Below, piece after piece: positions 1 to 7,285 of a stretch of DNA of 53,279 nt. The translations under genes were made by a program, and so were the position numbers. Position 1 is the first letter of the stretch, and each line of letters opens with the position of its first letter. The stretch is from the NCBI GenBank assembly GCA_944323995.1, contig CALUUN010000009.1, positions 1 to 53,279 on the forward strand, in the 5' to 3' direction. The DNA comes from Candidatus Gastranaerophilales bacterium. Its GTDB lineage: Bacteria > Cyanobacteriota > Vampirovibrionia > Gastranaerophilales > Gastranaerophilaceae. The notes beneath the pieces were generated by a model. The model was given only the letters and a program-made list of their open reading frames with translations, ran no database searches and was not told the origin of the DNA.

Positions 1-518
1 ATCTAAACGTAGCAAGTTTAGGCGGCAGCAACTGTGCAATAGAACTAAGTGACGGAACATGCTTCACAGCACCGTTCATACCAACAGCACATGTTTGGAA
101 TGGTTGTGACACAAACGGAACAACAAGTGACCCTGATGACTTAGCATTTATGAGTAAATATAGCCTTCAATATTGCTTGGCATCAAGCGATGGACCAAAT
201 GACTACTGGGCAGGTGCAGTAAAAGCATGTAAAGATATGGGTTCATCACTACCCAGTCAGGAACAGTTAGACCAACTAGCGAGAGACTTGTACCCGGGCA
301 CAGAAATAACAACAGGAACAAGCAAAGGACAAAGAGCTAACGACCTTGCAGTATCAATGGGCTTTATCTCCTCTCCCGGCAATGCGTTTTGGCTGTGGTC
401 GAGTGAGGAGTACAGCAAGAACGACGCGTACAACCGCTACTTCTTCTCCATGAGCACGTACCGGTCCAGCTACTACCGCTACAGCAGCAACACTCAGGCG
501 GTGTGCTTAGCGGAATAG
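1..518 (+). CDS. Diversified prepilin-like protein, copy 1 (3' part only)
   Basis: The gene enters from the left edge in frame (first full codon at 3) and ends at 518, leaving 171 visible residues. These match the C-terminal half of the complete paralogue at 29672-30739: a SLGGSNCAIELSDGTCFTAP block, then a lectin-like block (DYWAGAVKAC, DMGSSLPS, NDLAVSMGF, WLWSSEEYSK) and the ending QAVCLAE. The layout resembles C-type-lectin/FGE-like ligand domains used as DGR targets. The N-terminal prepilin leader lies outside the window and is inferred from the paralogues. The last 41 codons are GC-rich, and 27 of the 28 codons from 411 to 494 end in G or C, unlike the AT-rich sequence before them. The likely role is a surface or pilus-tip adhesin with a mutable binding face; the ligand is unknown. 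Confidence 0.85.
   Translation, partial: LNVASLGGSNCAIELSDGTCFTAPFIPTAHVWNGCDTNGTTSDPDDLAFMSKYSLQYCLASSDGPNDYWAGAVKACKDMGSSLPSQEQLDQLARDLYPGTEITTGTSKGQRANDLAVSMGFISSPGNAFWLWSSEEYSKNDAYNRYFFSMSTYRSSYYRYSSNTQAVCLAE
396..518 (+). other. DGR-type variable region, copy 1
   Basis: This stretch covers the last 41 codons of the gene, starting at the Trp codon of WSSEE. Compared with 30617-30739 and 51906-52028, variable bases lie at codon positions 1 and 2 of 19 codons between 411 and 494, while third bases stay fixed there. Invariant codons contain few or no mutable adenines, and a constant 24-base end at 495-518 fits an initiation-of-mutagenic-homing site. The 5' edge is uncertain because some differences begin near 375. 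Confidence 0.85.
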
Positions 519-544
519 AACAGTTGTTGTCAAGACGCAACAAT

Positions 545-645
545 AGCCTCTCCCCTTGTGGGAGAGGATTTCATGCACATCATTGCAACAACAATGCGAT
601 TACTACGTCGAATGCTGTGCATTCTCTTTGTAATGACAACAAACG
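545..645. repeat. Interspersed palindromic repeats after copy 1
   Basis: Two repeat pieces are visible. Bases 545-567 hold AGCCTCTCCCCTTG followed by GGGAGAGG, an 8-bp hairpin identical to the left end of the element at 30824. Bases about 586-645 (CAATGCGATTACTACG, then a GTAATGACA end) match the reverse complement of the repeat at 53039-53105. Neither has a protein-coding appearance. They resemble REP/MITE-type non-autonomous repeats. Confidence 0.6.
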
Positions 646-681
646 GCAATTTAGTATAACAAGCATTCTTAAATATTATGC

Positions 682-687
682 TATAAT
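682..687 (+). promoter_or_regulatory. Extended -10 of a leaderless gene
   Basis: TGC-TATAAT ends 6 nt before the ATG at 694, so transcription should begin at or next to the start codon. There is no Shine-Dalgarno sequence. Confidence 0.6.
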
Positions 688-693
688 GGTTTT

Positions 694-1173
694 ATGAAAA
701 AAGAATGGATTAAGGCGATAATTATTCTTCCGTTTAATGTTCTGGTGACAATACCGGTTTTAATATTGTATTTTTCGGGATACAGATATGTTTACAACAA
801 TTTATACTTAATTATTTTAGGGTGTCTGCTTTTAATTTTCGGGCTGCGGCTCGGGGTATTAACAATGATTTTATTCAACAATACCGGCAAAGGCACGGCG
901 GCACCATGGGCACCTCCGGAATATCTTGTTATCAAAGGTCCCTATAAATATGTGCGAAATCCCATGATAACAGCGGTTTTGTCAGTTTTGCTGGCCGAAA
1001 GTCTTTTGCTTAATTCACCGGAAATTTTCTGTTGGTTTGTTTTGTTTTTTGTTATAAATTCCATTTATTTTCCTTTGTTTGAAGAAAAACAATTGAAAGA
1101 ACGCTTCGGGGAAGAATATCTGGAGTATATGAAAAAAGTTCCGCGGTGGATTCCTAAATTTACACGGAAATAA
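694..1173 (+). CDS. Isoprenylcysteine methyltransferase-like membrane protein
   Basis: This 159-residue integral membrane protein has hydrophobic segments at about 8-28, 36-60 and 92-125. The motif GPYKYVRNP (residues 82-90) and the C-terminal EEKQLKERFGEEYLEYMKKVPRW pattern are typical of the ICMT/PEMT family of small S-adenosylmethionine-dependent methyltransferases (pattern shown here in pieces: EEKQLKERF, EYLEYMKKVPRW). The methyl acceptor cannot be read from sequence; bacterial members methylate lipids, isoprenoids or other small hydrophobic substrates. The start is set by a -10 box 6 nt upstream, implying a leaderless mRNA. It converges on the RNase P RNA gene, whose terminator lies between them. 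Confidence 0.75.
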   Translation: MKKEWIKAIIILPFNVLVTIPVLILYFSGYRYVYNNLYLIILGCLLLIFGLRLGVLTMILFNNTGKGTAAPWAPPEYLVIKGPYKYVRNPMITAVLSVLLAESLLLNSPEIFCWFVLFFVINSIYFPLFEEKQLKERFGEEYLEYMKKVPRWIPKFTRK

Positions 1174-1210
1174 ATATACGCGATTATGTAATATTTTTGT
1201 GCTATACACC

Positions 1211-1242
1211 AAAAAGAGCACCTTTTTCGGGCACTCTTTTTT
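1211..1242 (-). terminator. Terminator of rnpB
   Basis: On the minus strand AAAGAGTGCC and GGTGCTCTTT form a stem with two G-U pairs around a CGAAAAA loop, followed by a T run. On the plus strand the same positions give C-A mismatches, so it serves mainly the minus-strand RNase P RNA. Confidence 0.75.
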
Positions 1243-1247
1243 AAAAT

Positions 1248-1648
1248 AAAGCAGTTCATAAGCCGTGTTCTGTTTCTAGATAATCATCTGTCTGGGATTG
1301 CGGTTACCCGCAAACTCTAGCGATATTTCCGAAGTGGGCGGACAGCCTTTATAACCTTCGTGTCTATCTTGCATTCGGCCGGGGGTTGCCTAGCCAATAC
1401 CTTCCGGTATTGCTGGTGATGCTCTTAACTCACCGTTGCACCATCGCCTGTGATTTTTTCAAATCCATCGGCAGTCTTGCGTGACTCCGTCTGCCAAATT
1501 AATGACTGTTCGCTTGCGCTCACAACGGTTCACGTCTGCATTTCTGTGGTCCTTTCCACCGGTTCACACCGTCCGGACTTTCTCCGGCGGCCTGTCCTTG
1601 AATGCACGGACTTTCCTCACATTTCTGCGCGATTATCCGGCTGCTTTA
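1248..1648 (-). ncRNA. rnpB: RNase P RNA, class A
   Basis: This is the catalytic RNA of RNase P, which removes 5' leaders from pre-tRNAs. Read on the minus strand it has the conserved 5' core GAGGAAAGTCCGTGC and the conserved 3' part ACAGAACACGGCTTATG. The ends pair through P1 (AAAGCAG at the 5' side with CTGCTTT at the 3' side). The length of about 400 nt fits bacterial class A. A promoter lies just upstream and a terminator just downstream. Exact ends are taken from the P1 pairing. Confidence 0.93.
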
Positions 1649-1656
1649 TAAACCAT

Positions 1657-1687
1657 ATTATAATACAAAAATCCTAATCGCGGTCAA
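1657..1687 (-). promoter_or_regulatory. rnpB promoter
   Basis: On the minus strand a -35 TTGACC (1682-1687) and a -10 TATAAT (1657-1662) are separated by 19 bp, about 9 nt before the predicted RNA 5' end. The -35 lies inside the 3' end of the upstream prepilin gene. Confidence 0.65.
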
Positions 1688-2297
1688 CCAGTGATGAACT
1701 TACCTGCAGTGCTTCTTTTACCCATGGCTGTTCGTCGGGGATTTCAATTCCGCCGTCGGTTTTTACGGTCATGCTGAATTTATCAAAGTCTTTTTCTCTG
1801 TTTTTGCAGTCATCATCGGCAGTGGTATCTCCCTGCCGGCAGTTGGGCTCTTTATCAGCGTTTACGTCTACATATATCACGTAATCCGTTCCTGATGTGC
1901 CGATTGTCCACAAAATTCCGTCGGCTGTTTTAAATGTTCTGCAATTAGTTAAACTTTCGCCGTTACAGCCGGTTGTAATATCTCCGTCTATATTCAATTG
2001 TGCGGCAAAAAGCTCCTGAAATTTTGTCGTTCCGCCGTATGTTTCGCCGCGGAAGGTTACCGTATCCGTGTTGTCAAAACCGACGGTTTCCACACCGGCT
2101 GTGTTTACCGAAGGATAAAGGTCAGGATCATTAATCAAATCGCTCACAAGATTTGCCGTCGTATAGTATGCACGTTTTATCATTATTTTTTTCTGACTGG
2201 GCATTGTTGATACTATCGCCGGAAGTACGGTTACACACAACACTCCGAGTACCGTCAATGCTATCATTACTTCTGATAATGTGAATCCTTTTTTCAT
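1674..2297 (-). CDS. Type II/IV prepilin-like protein A
   Basis: This 207-residue protein has a class III leader (MKKGFTLSEV, cleavage expected after Gly4, Glu+5 present) followed by a hydrophobic helix to about residue 28. The remainder is an extracellular pseudopilin-like domain with Cys pairs and a Ca-binding-like DVNADKEPNC stretch. It is 11 bp from a paralogue at 2308-2976 with the same ending pattern (DVN-D-PNC, then a KDFDKF-type block), so the two are a tandem duplication and probably an operon. It lacks the lectin-like variable C-terminus of the diversified copies. A role as a minor pilin or pseudopilin is likely; the ligand or system is not determined. Confidence 0.8.
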   Translation of the reverse strand: MKKGFTLSEVMIALTVLGVLCVTVLPAIVSTMPSQKKIMIKRAYYTTANLVSDLINDPDLYPSVNTAGVETVGFDNTDTVTFRGETYGGTTKFQELFAAQLNIDGDITTGCNGESLTNCRTFKTADGILWTIGTSGTDYVIYVDVNADKEPNCRQGDTTADDDCKNREKDFDKFSMTVKTDGGIEIPDEQPWVKEALQVSSSLVDRD

Positions 2298-2307
2298 TTC
2301 TGTCCCC

Positions 2308-2976
2308 TTATTTTAATGACGAATTTGCCTGTATTGCGTCTTTCGCCCACTCATCCTGTGAATTTATTTTTACTGTTCCGTCCGCAAAAAGTTCTATTCT
2401 GAATTGATCAAAGTTATCGTCTTTGTCTTTGCATTCTGTTGTATTGCTTCCCTGATAACAGTTCGGATCTCTGTCACCGTTTACGTCAACCCCGATTAAT
2501 ATGCTGTCGGTGTAACTGCCTTTGGTAAAGGTGTCTTTCGGAAAAACCCAGACAATTCCGTCGTTTGTTTCAAATACAAAACACGAACTTCCCGTACCCA
2601 GACAGTTTGCGGTACCGGATTTTGAATAGTCGCTGTTTGTTTTTAAAGTATTTTCGTCAGGGATTCTGCCTTTTGCAAGCGTTAATTGCGCCGAGAAAAG
2701 ATACGGAAGTTTTGAGTTTGATGTCCCGCAGTCAAAGCCCAGATAGCCGTCAGTATTATTATCGGGACAAATTCCGTAATACACGGGGTAATGCTCCGAA
2801 TCGTTTATCAACTCTTTTGTCACATTCGTGAAAATATTATACGCCTTTTTCATCATCAGTTTGTTCTGATTAGGTGTTGTACCCGCTATCATAGGCAAAA
2901 TAAGAGCGCATAATATCCCCAAAACCCCGATGGCTATAAGAAGTTCCGATAAGGTAAAGCCTTTGAATCTTTTCAT
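2308..2976 (-). CDS. Type II/IV prepilin-like protein B
   Basis: This 222-residue prepilin has the leader MKRFKGFTLSELLIA, with cleavage expected after Gly6 and Glu at +5, then a membrane helix to about residue 30. The exported part contains FETNDGIVWVFP and GVDVNGDRDPNC, which match equivalent blocks of its neighbour at 1674. The ribosome binding site AGAAAGG lies upstream of the ATG. It is first in a two-gene unit that runs into rnpB. The pair may form part of a pilus or secretion pseudopilus. No assembly ATPase, platform protein or peptidase is visible here, so those must be encoded elsewhere. Confidence 0.8.
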   Translation of the reverse strand: MKRFKGFTLSELLIAIGVLGILCALILPMIAGTTPNQNKLMMKKAYNIFTNVTKELINDSEHYPVYYGICPDNNTDGYLGFDCGTSNSKLPYLFSAQLTLAKGRIPDENTLKTNSDYSKSGTANCLGTGSSCFVFETNDGIVWVFPKDTFTKGSYTDSILIGVDVNGDRDPNCYQGSNTTECKDKDDNFDQFRIELFADGTVKINSQDEWAKDAIQANSSLK

Positions 2977-3155
2977 CTAATCGCCTTTCTCTATTTCTAT
3001 AATAACATATCCGGTTGTCTTTTTCAAGAAAAGTGATATAATTCTTGTGAGAGCTATGTAAAAATTTTTTTACATAATAGCAAATTAGTTTATTTAGTGG
3101 AGTTAAAATCATATCAGATTAGCTATAATCTAATAAACACAAAGGGTATAAAATT

Positions 3156-3521
3156 ATGGTCGATAACAGATCAGCAGGATTTTTCGGAATCGGCGGCGCG
3201 TTTAATTTTAAAAGCGGCGATATTTCCGGTACTGCTGCCCGAACACAGGATGATAAAATGGGCCAGGGCGGTGAATATTTCGCACAGCAAAAACGCGAAG
3301 ATGATGAACCCGCTCAGGAAAACAAATATATGGATCAAAGCGCTGTGTTGCGCGCTACCCTCAATTCGCTTGCAATGATGAATGTTGCAAACGTTATTAA
3401 TGCAAAGAAAAAAAAGATTACCCTCAATGATAAGTCCAAAGAGGATATTGATGAAAAAATGAAAAAAATTGAGGAATCTTTAACAATTAACGCTAACGAA
3501 GATGACGAAGATTTTTATTAA
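3156..3521 (+). CDS. Hypothetical protein, acidic C-terminus
   Basis: This 121-residue soluble protein is not a family I recognise. It starts with MVDNRSAGFFGIGGAFNF, has a middle segment predicted helical (about 60-85) with a KKKK patch, and ends in a strongly acidic tail (NANEDDEDFY). The start is supported by AAAGGG 7-8 nt upstream. Its stop overlaps the stop of the convergent gene at 3518 by 4 bp, which suggests compact packing. No signal peptide or membrane segment is visible. Confidence 0.65.
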   Translation: MVDNRSAGFFGIGGAFNFKSGDISGTAARTQDDKMGQGGEYFAQQKREDDEPAQENKYMDQSAVLRATLNSLAMMNVANVINAKKKKITLNDKSKEDIDEKMKKIEESLTINANEDDEDFY

Positions 3522-4015
3522 CCGAAAATGTTAATGTCTTCGCGTTTTTCTTCTTTTTTGTGTCCGTTAGCTAAAAGTTCACCGTGATAGAAAGGATTTG
3601 AACCTTTTTTGTCTTTTGCGGTGCTGAAACTTACAATAGAATTGAATTTCGGTGCTTCGGCAGCTTTTTGTACATCCGCGCCTTCGTATACTGAAAATGC
3701 GATTTTGCCTTCAACATTTTTCTGTACGTTTTGTGCCGCCTGTGAATTTAAAAATTTGATTGAGTCTAAAACATTCTGATTGAGCTGAATCTGCATACCT
3801 GAATTGTTCATTGCAACCTGACGTGCAGTTGCTGAATCAACTCTGCCCTGATATAAGTCCAAACCTAAATCCGCAGCTTTGAAAGCTGTGCGTACAGAAC
3901 CGGTTTGAGCATTCATTGCTTTTGCCTGTGCTCTTTTTAAAATCTCAGCGGATACTTCCTTCAAAATAGAAGTATCAATGCCGGTTCTGAAATTTTGTGT
4001 TACGTTAAGACCCAT
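3518..4015 (-). CDS. Hypothetical protein
   Basis: This is a 165-residue protein beginning MGLNVTQNFRTGIDTS. I chose this start over one 36 codons upstream because AAAGGG sits 8 nt before it and the upstream extension is Lys/Tyr-rich and unlike the rest. The body is mainly helical, rich in Gln, Asn and Ala (NNSGMQIQLNQNVLDSIKFL), with no transmembrane segment. I do not recognise the family. It converges with 3156-3521. Confidence 0.6.
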   Translation of the reverse strand: MGLNVTQNFRTGIDTSILKEVSAEILKRAQAKAMNAQTGSVRTAFKAADLGLDLYQGRVDSATARQVAMNNSGMQIQLNQNVLDSIKFLNSQAAQNVQKNVEGKIAFSVYEGADVQKAAEAPKFNSIVSFSTAKDKKGSNPFYHGELLANGHKKEEKREDINIFG

Positions 4016-4181
4016 CAGTTTTATCCCTTTTGTTCCCTTATATCTGTTAAATCGGCATATTCCGGTATAAACTTTAGGATTTAAAAGAGTTTTGTTACAA
4101 TACTTAACAAAGGCTGAAATCATGGCAATAATTGCACTTTAACTTGTGTTTATATATATAAGAACAAAACGCGAGGTATTT

Positions 4182-4625
4182 ATGTCATATTGGTGCGGAT
4201 ATAATCCGGGATTTACGAATACGGTTACCGGAATACAGGCGGGACTTGCAGGCCTTAACGGTATTGTGGACTATCTTAACGCAAGAAATAACGGTGCAAA
4301 TGTCGGGCAGGCAGTTTCTTACGGTGTAAGTTCGACCGCTGCAGGCGTTACCAATGCATTGATAGGCAATGCCATTGATAAAACCACGCATACATATCTC
4401 GGTTCAACAATGAACAGCGTTATGAATACATTTACCGGCGGAAATCCGTTTGCGGCATCAATCGGAATGACAGGCGCAGCACTTGCAACATCTTCTATGT
4501 TTATGCCGGCTGTTCCTGTGTTCGGGCCTTTCGGATTTTATTCGGCCTGGTCGTCACCAATGATGTTTACCTCACCTATGATGATGGGAATGCCTGCTTT
4601 TGGCGGGTTCTGCTGCCGGTGTTAA
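4182..4625 (+). CDS. Hypothetical Gly/Ala-rich hydrophobic protein
   Basis: This 147-residue protein starts MSYWCGYNPGF, with GCGAGG upstream. It has Gly/Ala-rich hydrophobic helices (IQAGLAGLNGIVDYL, AAGVTNALIG, GMTGAALATSSMFM), a Met/Pro/Phe-rich end and a terminal FCCRC. Such glycine-zipper-rich small proteins may insert in membranes. Class II bacteriocin-like or membrane-associated roles are possible, but there is no export gene or immunity gene beside it. The 3' end overlaps the convergent binding-protein gene by 50 bp. Function unknown. Confidence 0.6.
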   Translation: MSYWCGYNPGFTNTVTGIQAGLAGLNGIVDYLNARNNGANVGQAVSYGVSSTAAGVTNALIGNAIDKTTHTYLGSTMNSVMNTFTGGNPFAASIGMTGAALATSSMFMPAVPVFGPFGFYSAWSSPMMFTSPMMMGMPAFGGFCCRC

Positions 4626-5841
4626 GAAGTTTCCAATCTTTCGAAACCCTGTCAAGTATTGGCGGGGTTTCGTCTTTATCAAGCAAAATTTCCTGAACCG
4701 CTGAATTTATCAGGGTGTTTATTTCTTTTTGATTACGCTCAAACTTGAGTGCGGGCTCTATTTTATTAAGCTGTTTTGCACTTATCACACGGGCTTTTGA
4801 CATAAGATCATCTTGTGTATATTTTGTATAAAAATCGTTTTTAAGCGCGGTTTTGTTTACTGCGATTACGTTGGTAAGTCTTGCAAGTTCAAGCTGATTT
4901 TTTTCGTTAGTGAGGAAAAGAGCAAATTTCAAGGCTGATTCTTTATGTTTTGCTCTGAGCGGGATTACAAAATTCATTAAAGAAAAATCATATTGTCCCA
5001 AATCTCCGGTTAATTGCGGAGCTACATCAGTTTTTGCGTAAGTTGACGGTGCATTTTCCTTAATCATATTCAAAAAGTTTGCACCGGCTTGAAACAGAAC
5101 TATATTTTCAGACATGTATTTTTCAAGCGCTTCTCTGTGTGTCTGTGTGATTGATTCTTTCGGAATCAAATCGTTTGTGTATAAATTTTTGAAAAAATTG
5201 AAAACTCCGGCGGATTTTTGTGAATTTACGGTATCTGCCGAATTTACGCCGTACTTATTCAGGATTTTAAGCATTGTATCATTTTCCGAAATATTCGGAA
5301 GCCAGATGTAAGCATTTGTTTTTGCTTTAATTTGCGGCGCGGTTTCTCCCATCTGAGAGTATGTCGCAGGAACTTTTACACCGGATTTTTCAATCAAATC
5401 TTTGTTATAAATTGTGACTGCAGATGTTGCATACCACGGCAGCGAATAAATTTTTCCGTTGTATTTTAAAGATTCAATTATTTCAGGCAGAAATTGAGAG
5501 GTGTTTTCGTTTGAAATTTCATAAAGTGCGCCTTTTTGCGCTAAAAGTGCCGAAAAATCGGGATTCAGGTTTATTAAATCCGGCGGGGTATCGCTTAAAA
5601 CAGAGGCCAGCGTTCTTTTTTCGCCTTCCGAAAAAGGTACGTCAATCCAGTGTATTTTGATTCCGGGATTTTGTGCCTCAAATTCTTCTATTACACCCGT
5701 CATATAATCCGAAAAGTCGCTCATCTGCAATGTCCAGAAAACAACCCGGTCAGAATTGCCGTGTGAATCTGAAAGTATAAATTTCCAGCATAAAACCGGT
5801 ACAAAAATTATTAATAATAAAACTAAAAATTTTTTAACCAT
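4576..5841 (-). CDS. ABC transporter extracellular solute-binding protein, family 1
   Basis: This 421-residue protein has an N-terminal signal/anchor (MVKKFLVLLLIIFVPVLCW) and then the sugar-binding-protein fold. Recognisable blocks are VVFWTLQM, VIEEFEAQNPGIKIHWIDVPF, DTPPDLINLNPDFSALLAQKG and LPWYATSAVTIYNKDLIEKSG, typical of the UgpB/MalE-type family that binds sugars or glycerol phosphate derivatives. No permease or ATPase genes flank it, so it is an orphan that must work with a transporter elsewhere. A TATAAT ends 7 nt before the ATG, suggesting a leaderless mRNA. The substrate cannot be assigned. Confidence 0.85.
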   Translation of the reverse strand: MVKKFLVLLLIIFVPVLCWKFILSDSHGNSDRVVFWTLQMSDFSDYMTGVIEEFEAQNPGIKIHWIDVPFSEGEKRTLASVLSDTPPDLINLNPDFSALLAQKGALYEISNENTSQFLPEIIESLKYNGKIYSLPWYATSAVTIYNKDLIEKSGVKVPATYSQMGETAPQIKAKTNAYIWLPNISENDTMLKILNKYGVNSADTVNSQKSAGVFNFFKNLYTNDLIPKESITQTHREALEKYMSENIVLFQAGANFLNMIKENAPSTYAKTDVAPQLTGDLGQYDFSLMNFVIPLRAKHKESALKFALFLTNEKNQLELARLTNVIAVNKTALKNDFYTKYTQDDLMSKARVISAKQLNKIEPALKFERNQKEINTLINSAVQEILLDKDETPPILDRVSKDWKLLNTGSRTRQKQAFPSS

Positions 5842-5848
5842 TTTCTTA

Positions 5849-5854
5849 ATTATA
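5849..5854 (-). promoter_or_regulatory. -10 box of leaderless binding-protein gene
   Basis: TATAAT on the minus strand ends 7 nt before the ATG at 5841, and no Shine-Dalgarno sequence lies between them. Confidence 0.55.
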
Positions 5855-5992
5855 CTTTAAAATCAAACTTGTTTCAAGTTATGTCAAAGACCTGACAAAC
5901 TTCGCAGGATATGACTCATTTCAATAAATCCGGACGGCTAAAGAGATATATGAGTTTTTTAAGAGTTTTTCGCAACTATTCGGTTTACATGT

Positions 5993-5998
5993 TATAAT
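5993..5998 (+). promoter_or_regulatory. Extended -10 of leaderless rarA
   Basis: TGT-TATAAT ends 6 nt before the rarA ATG at 6005, so the message would start at the start codon. Confidence 0.6.
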
Positions 5999-6004
5999 CT
6001 GGTT

Positions 6005-7234
6005 ATGGATTTGTTTACCGAACTTGAAAACCAAAATAAGCAGGTGCCGCTGGCAGAAATTTTGCGGCCGAAAACTCTTGAAGACTTTTTGGGGCAGAGT
6101 AATGTTGTTGCGCCAAACAGTCCTATTTTGAATTTATTAAAAACAAACAGGCTGTTTTCTTTGATTTTCTGGGGAACTCCGGGGTGCGGAAAGACCACTC
6201 TTGCAAGGCTTATTGCAACAAAAACAAACGCAAATTTTATTGAAATTTCGGCCGTAACATCAGGCGTCAAAGATATTAAAGATGCCGTGGAAAGCGCAAA
6301 ACAGTCTTTAAGAGCCGGAGTTAAGACAATTCTTTTTATTGACGAAATCCACAGATATTCAAAAACCCAGCAGGATGCTCTATTGCCGCATCTTGAAAAC
6401 GGTACGCTTTTTTTGATTGGTTCTACAACCGAAAACCCTTCGTTTCAGGTTATTCCGGCACTTTTGTCAAGAGTTCAGGTAATAAGGTTAAACTCAATTG
6501 ATGATAAGAGCATGGAAAGCATTATAAAACGCGGTTTTGCATATCTTGCAAAGAATTATCTTCCTATGGATTGCGAATCCGGTGCCATTGATTTTATTGT
6601 AAATCTTGCCCGCGGGGACGCGAGGTATGCACTCAATGTGGTTGAAAACGCATATTTTGCAAGCGATTTGAAAGACGGACGCAGAAATCTTACGGTTAAA
6701 ATTATTGAAAGTATCTGCCAGAAACGCAACACAAGGTATTCGCAGCAGGAACATTATGACTGCGCATCGGCTTTTCAAAAGAGTTTGCGCGGAAGCGACC
6801 CTGACGCTGCGGTTTATTACCTTGCCAAAATGATTGCGGCAGGCGAAGATCCAAGATTTATTGCAAGAAGATTAATTGTCTGTGCGGCAGAAGATGTCGG
6901 ACTTGCAGACCCTGCGGCGCTTAATGTTGCCGTAAGCGCTTACAAAGCGGTTGAGCTTCTCGGGCTGCCCGAGGGGAGGATTCCGCTTGCTGAAGCGGTT
7001 ATTTACGTAGCGCGCGCCAAAAAATCCAATGAAGCTGCCTGCGCAATTGATTATGCGCTTCAGGATATTGAAAGCGGAAAAGATTTTCCGCCCCCGATGC
7101 ATTTGAGAGATGCTCATTACAAAGATGCCCAAAAATACGGTTTCGGAGTCGGTTATATTTATTCGCACGACGCGCCCGATGTTTATCAACAGTTTTTGCC
7201 TGATGAATTAAAAGACAGAAAATACACGCGGTAA
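6005..7234 (+). CDS. rarA: Replication-associated recombination protein A (AAA+ ATPase)
   Basis: RarA/MgsA is a clamp-loader-like AAA+ ATPase acting at stalled replication forks. The 409-residue protein has the usual length and order: PLAEILRPKTLEDFLGQ at the N-terminus, Walker A GTPGCGKTT (57-65), Walker B ILFIDEIHR (110-117), and sensor 1 LIGSTTENPSF. The C-terminal part has the family block AAEDVGLADPAAL and an ending with KYGFGVGYIYSHD. A TATAAT box just upstream sets the start. The next gene is 51 bp downstream with its own ribosome binding site. Confidence 0.96.
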   Translation: MDLFTELENQNKQVPLAEILRPKTLEDFLGQSNVVAPNSPILNLLKTNRLFSLIFWGTPGCGKTTLARLIATKTNANFIEISAVTSGVKDIKDAVESAKQSLRAGVKTILFIDEIHRYSKTQQDALLPHLENGTLFLIGSTTENPSFQVIPALLSRVQVIRLNSIDDKSMESIIKRGFAYLAKNYLPMDCESGAIDFIVNLARGDARYALNVVENAYFASDLKDGRRNLTVKIIESICQKRNTRYSQQEHYDCASAFQKSLRGSDPDAAVYYLAKMIAAGEDPRFIARRLIVCAAEDVGLADPAALNVAVSAYKAVELLGLPEGRIPLAEAVIYVARAKKSNEAACAIDYALQDIESGKDFPPPMHLRDAHYKDAQKYGFGVGYIYSHDAPDVYQQFLPDELKDRKYTR

Positions 7235-7285
7235 CTATTTGCCAAAAGACTGACTATCTGCTAAGATATTCATAAGGGGTGTATT

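Noticed and set aside
503-697. ORF of 64 codons after copy 1
   Set aside because: It runs through the palindromic repeats and ends just inside the next gene; no ribosome binding site and no protein-like pattern.
1248-1648. Possible tmRNA, riboswitch or protein gene (75-codon ORF) in this gap
   Set aside because: The conserved GAGGAAAGTCC core and P1 pairing identify RNase P RNA on the minus strand.
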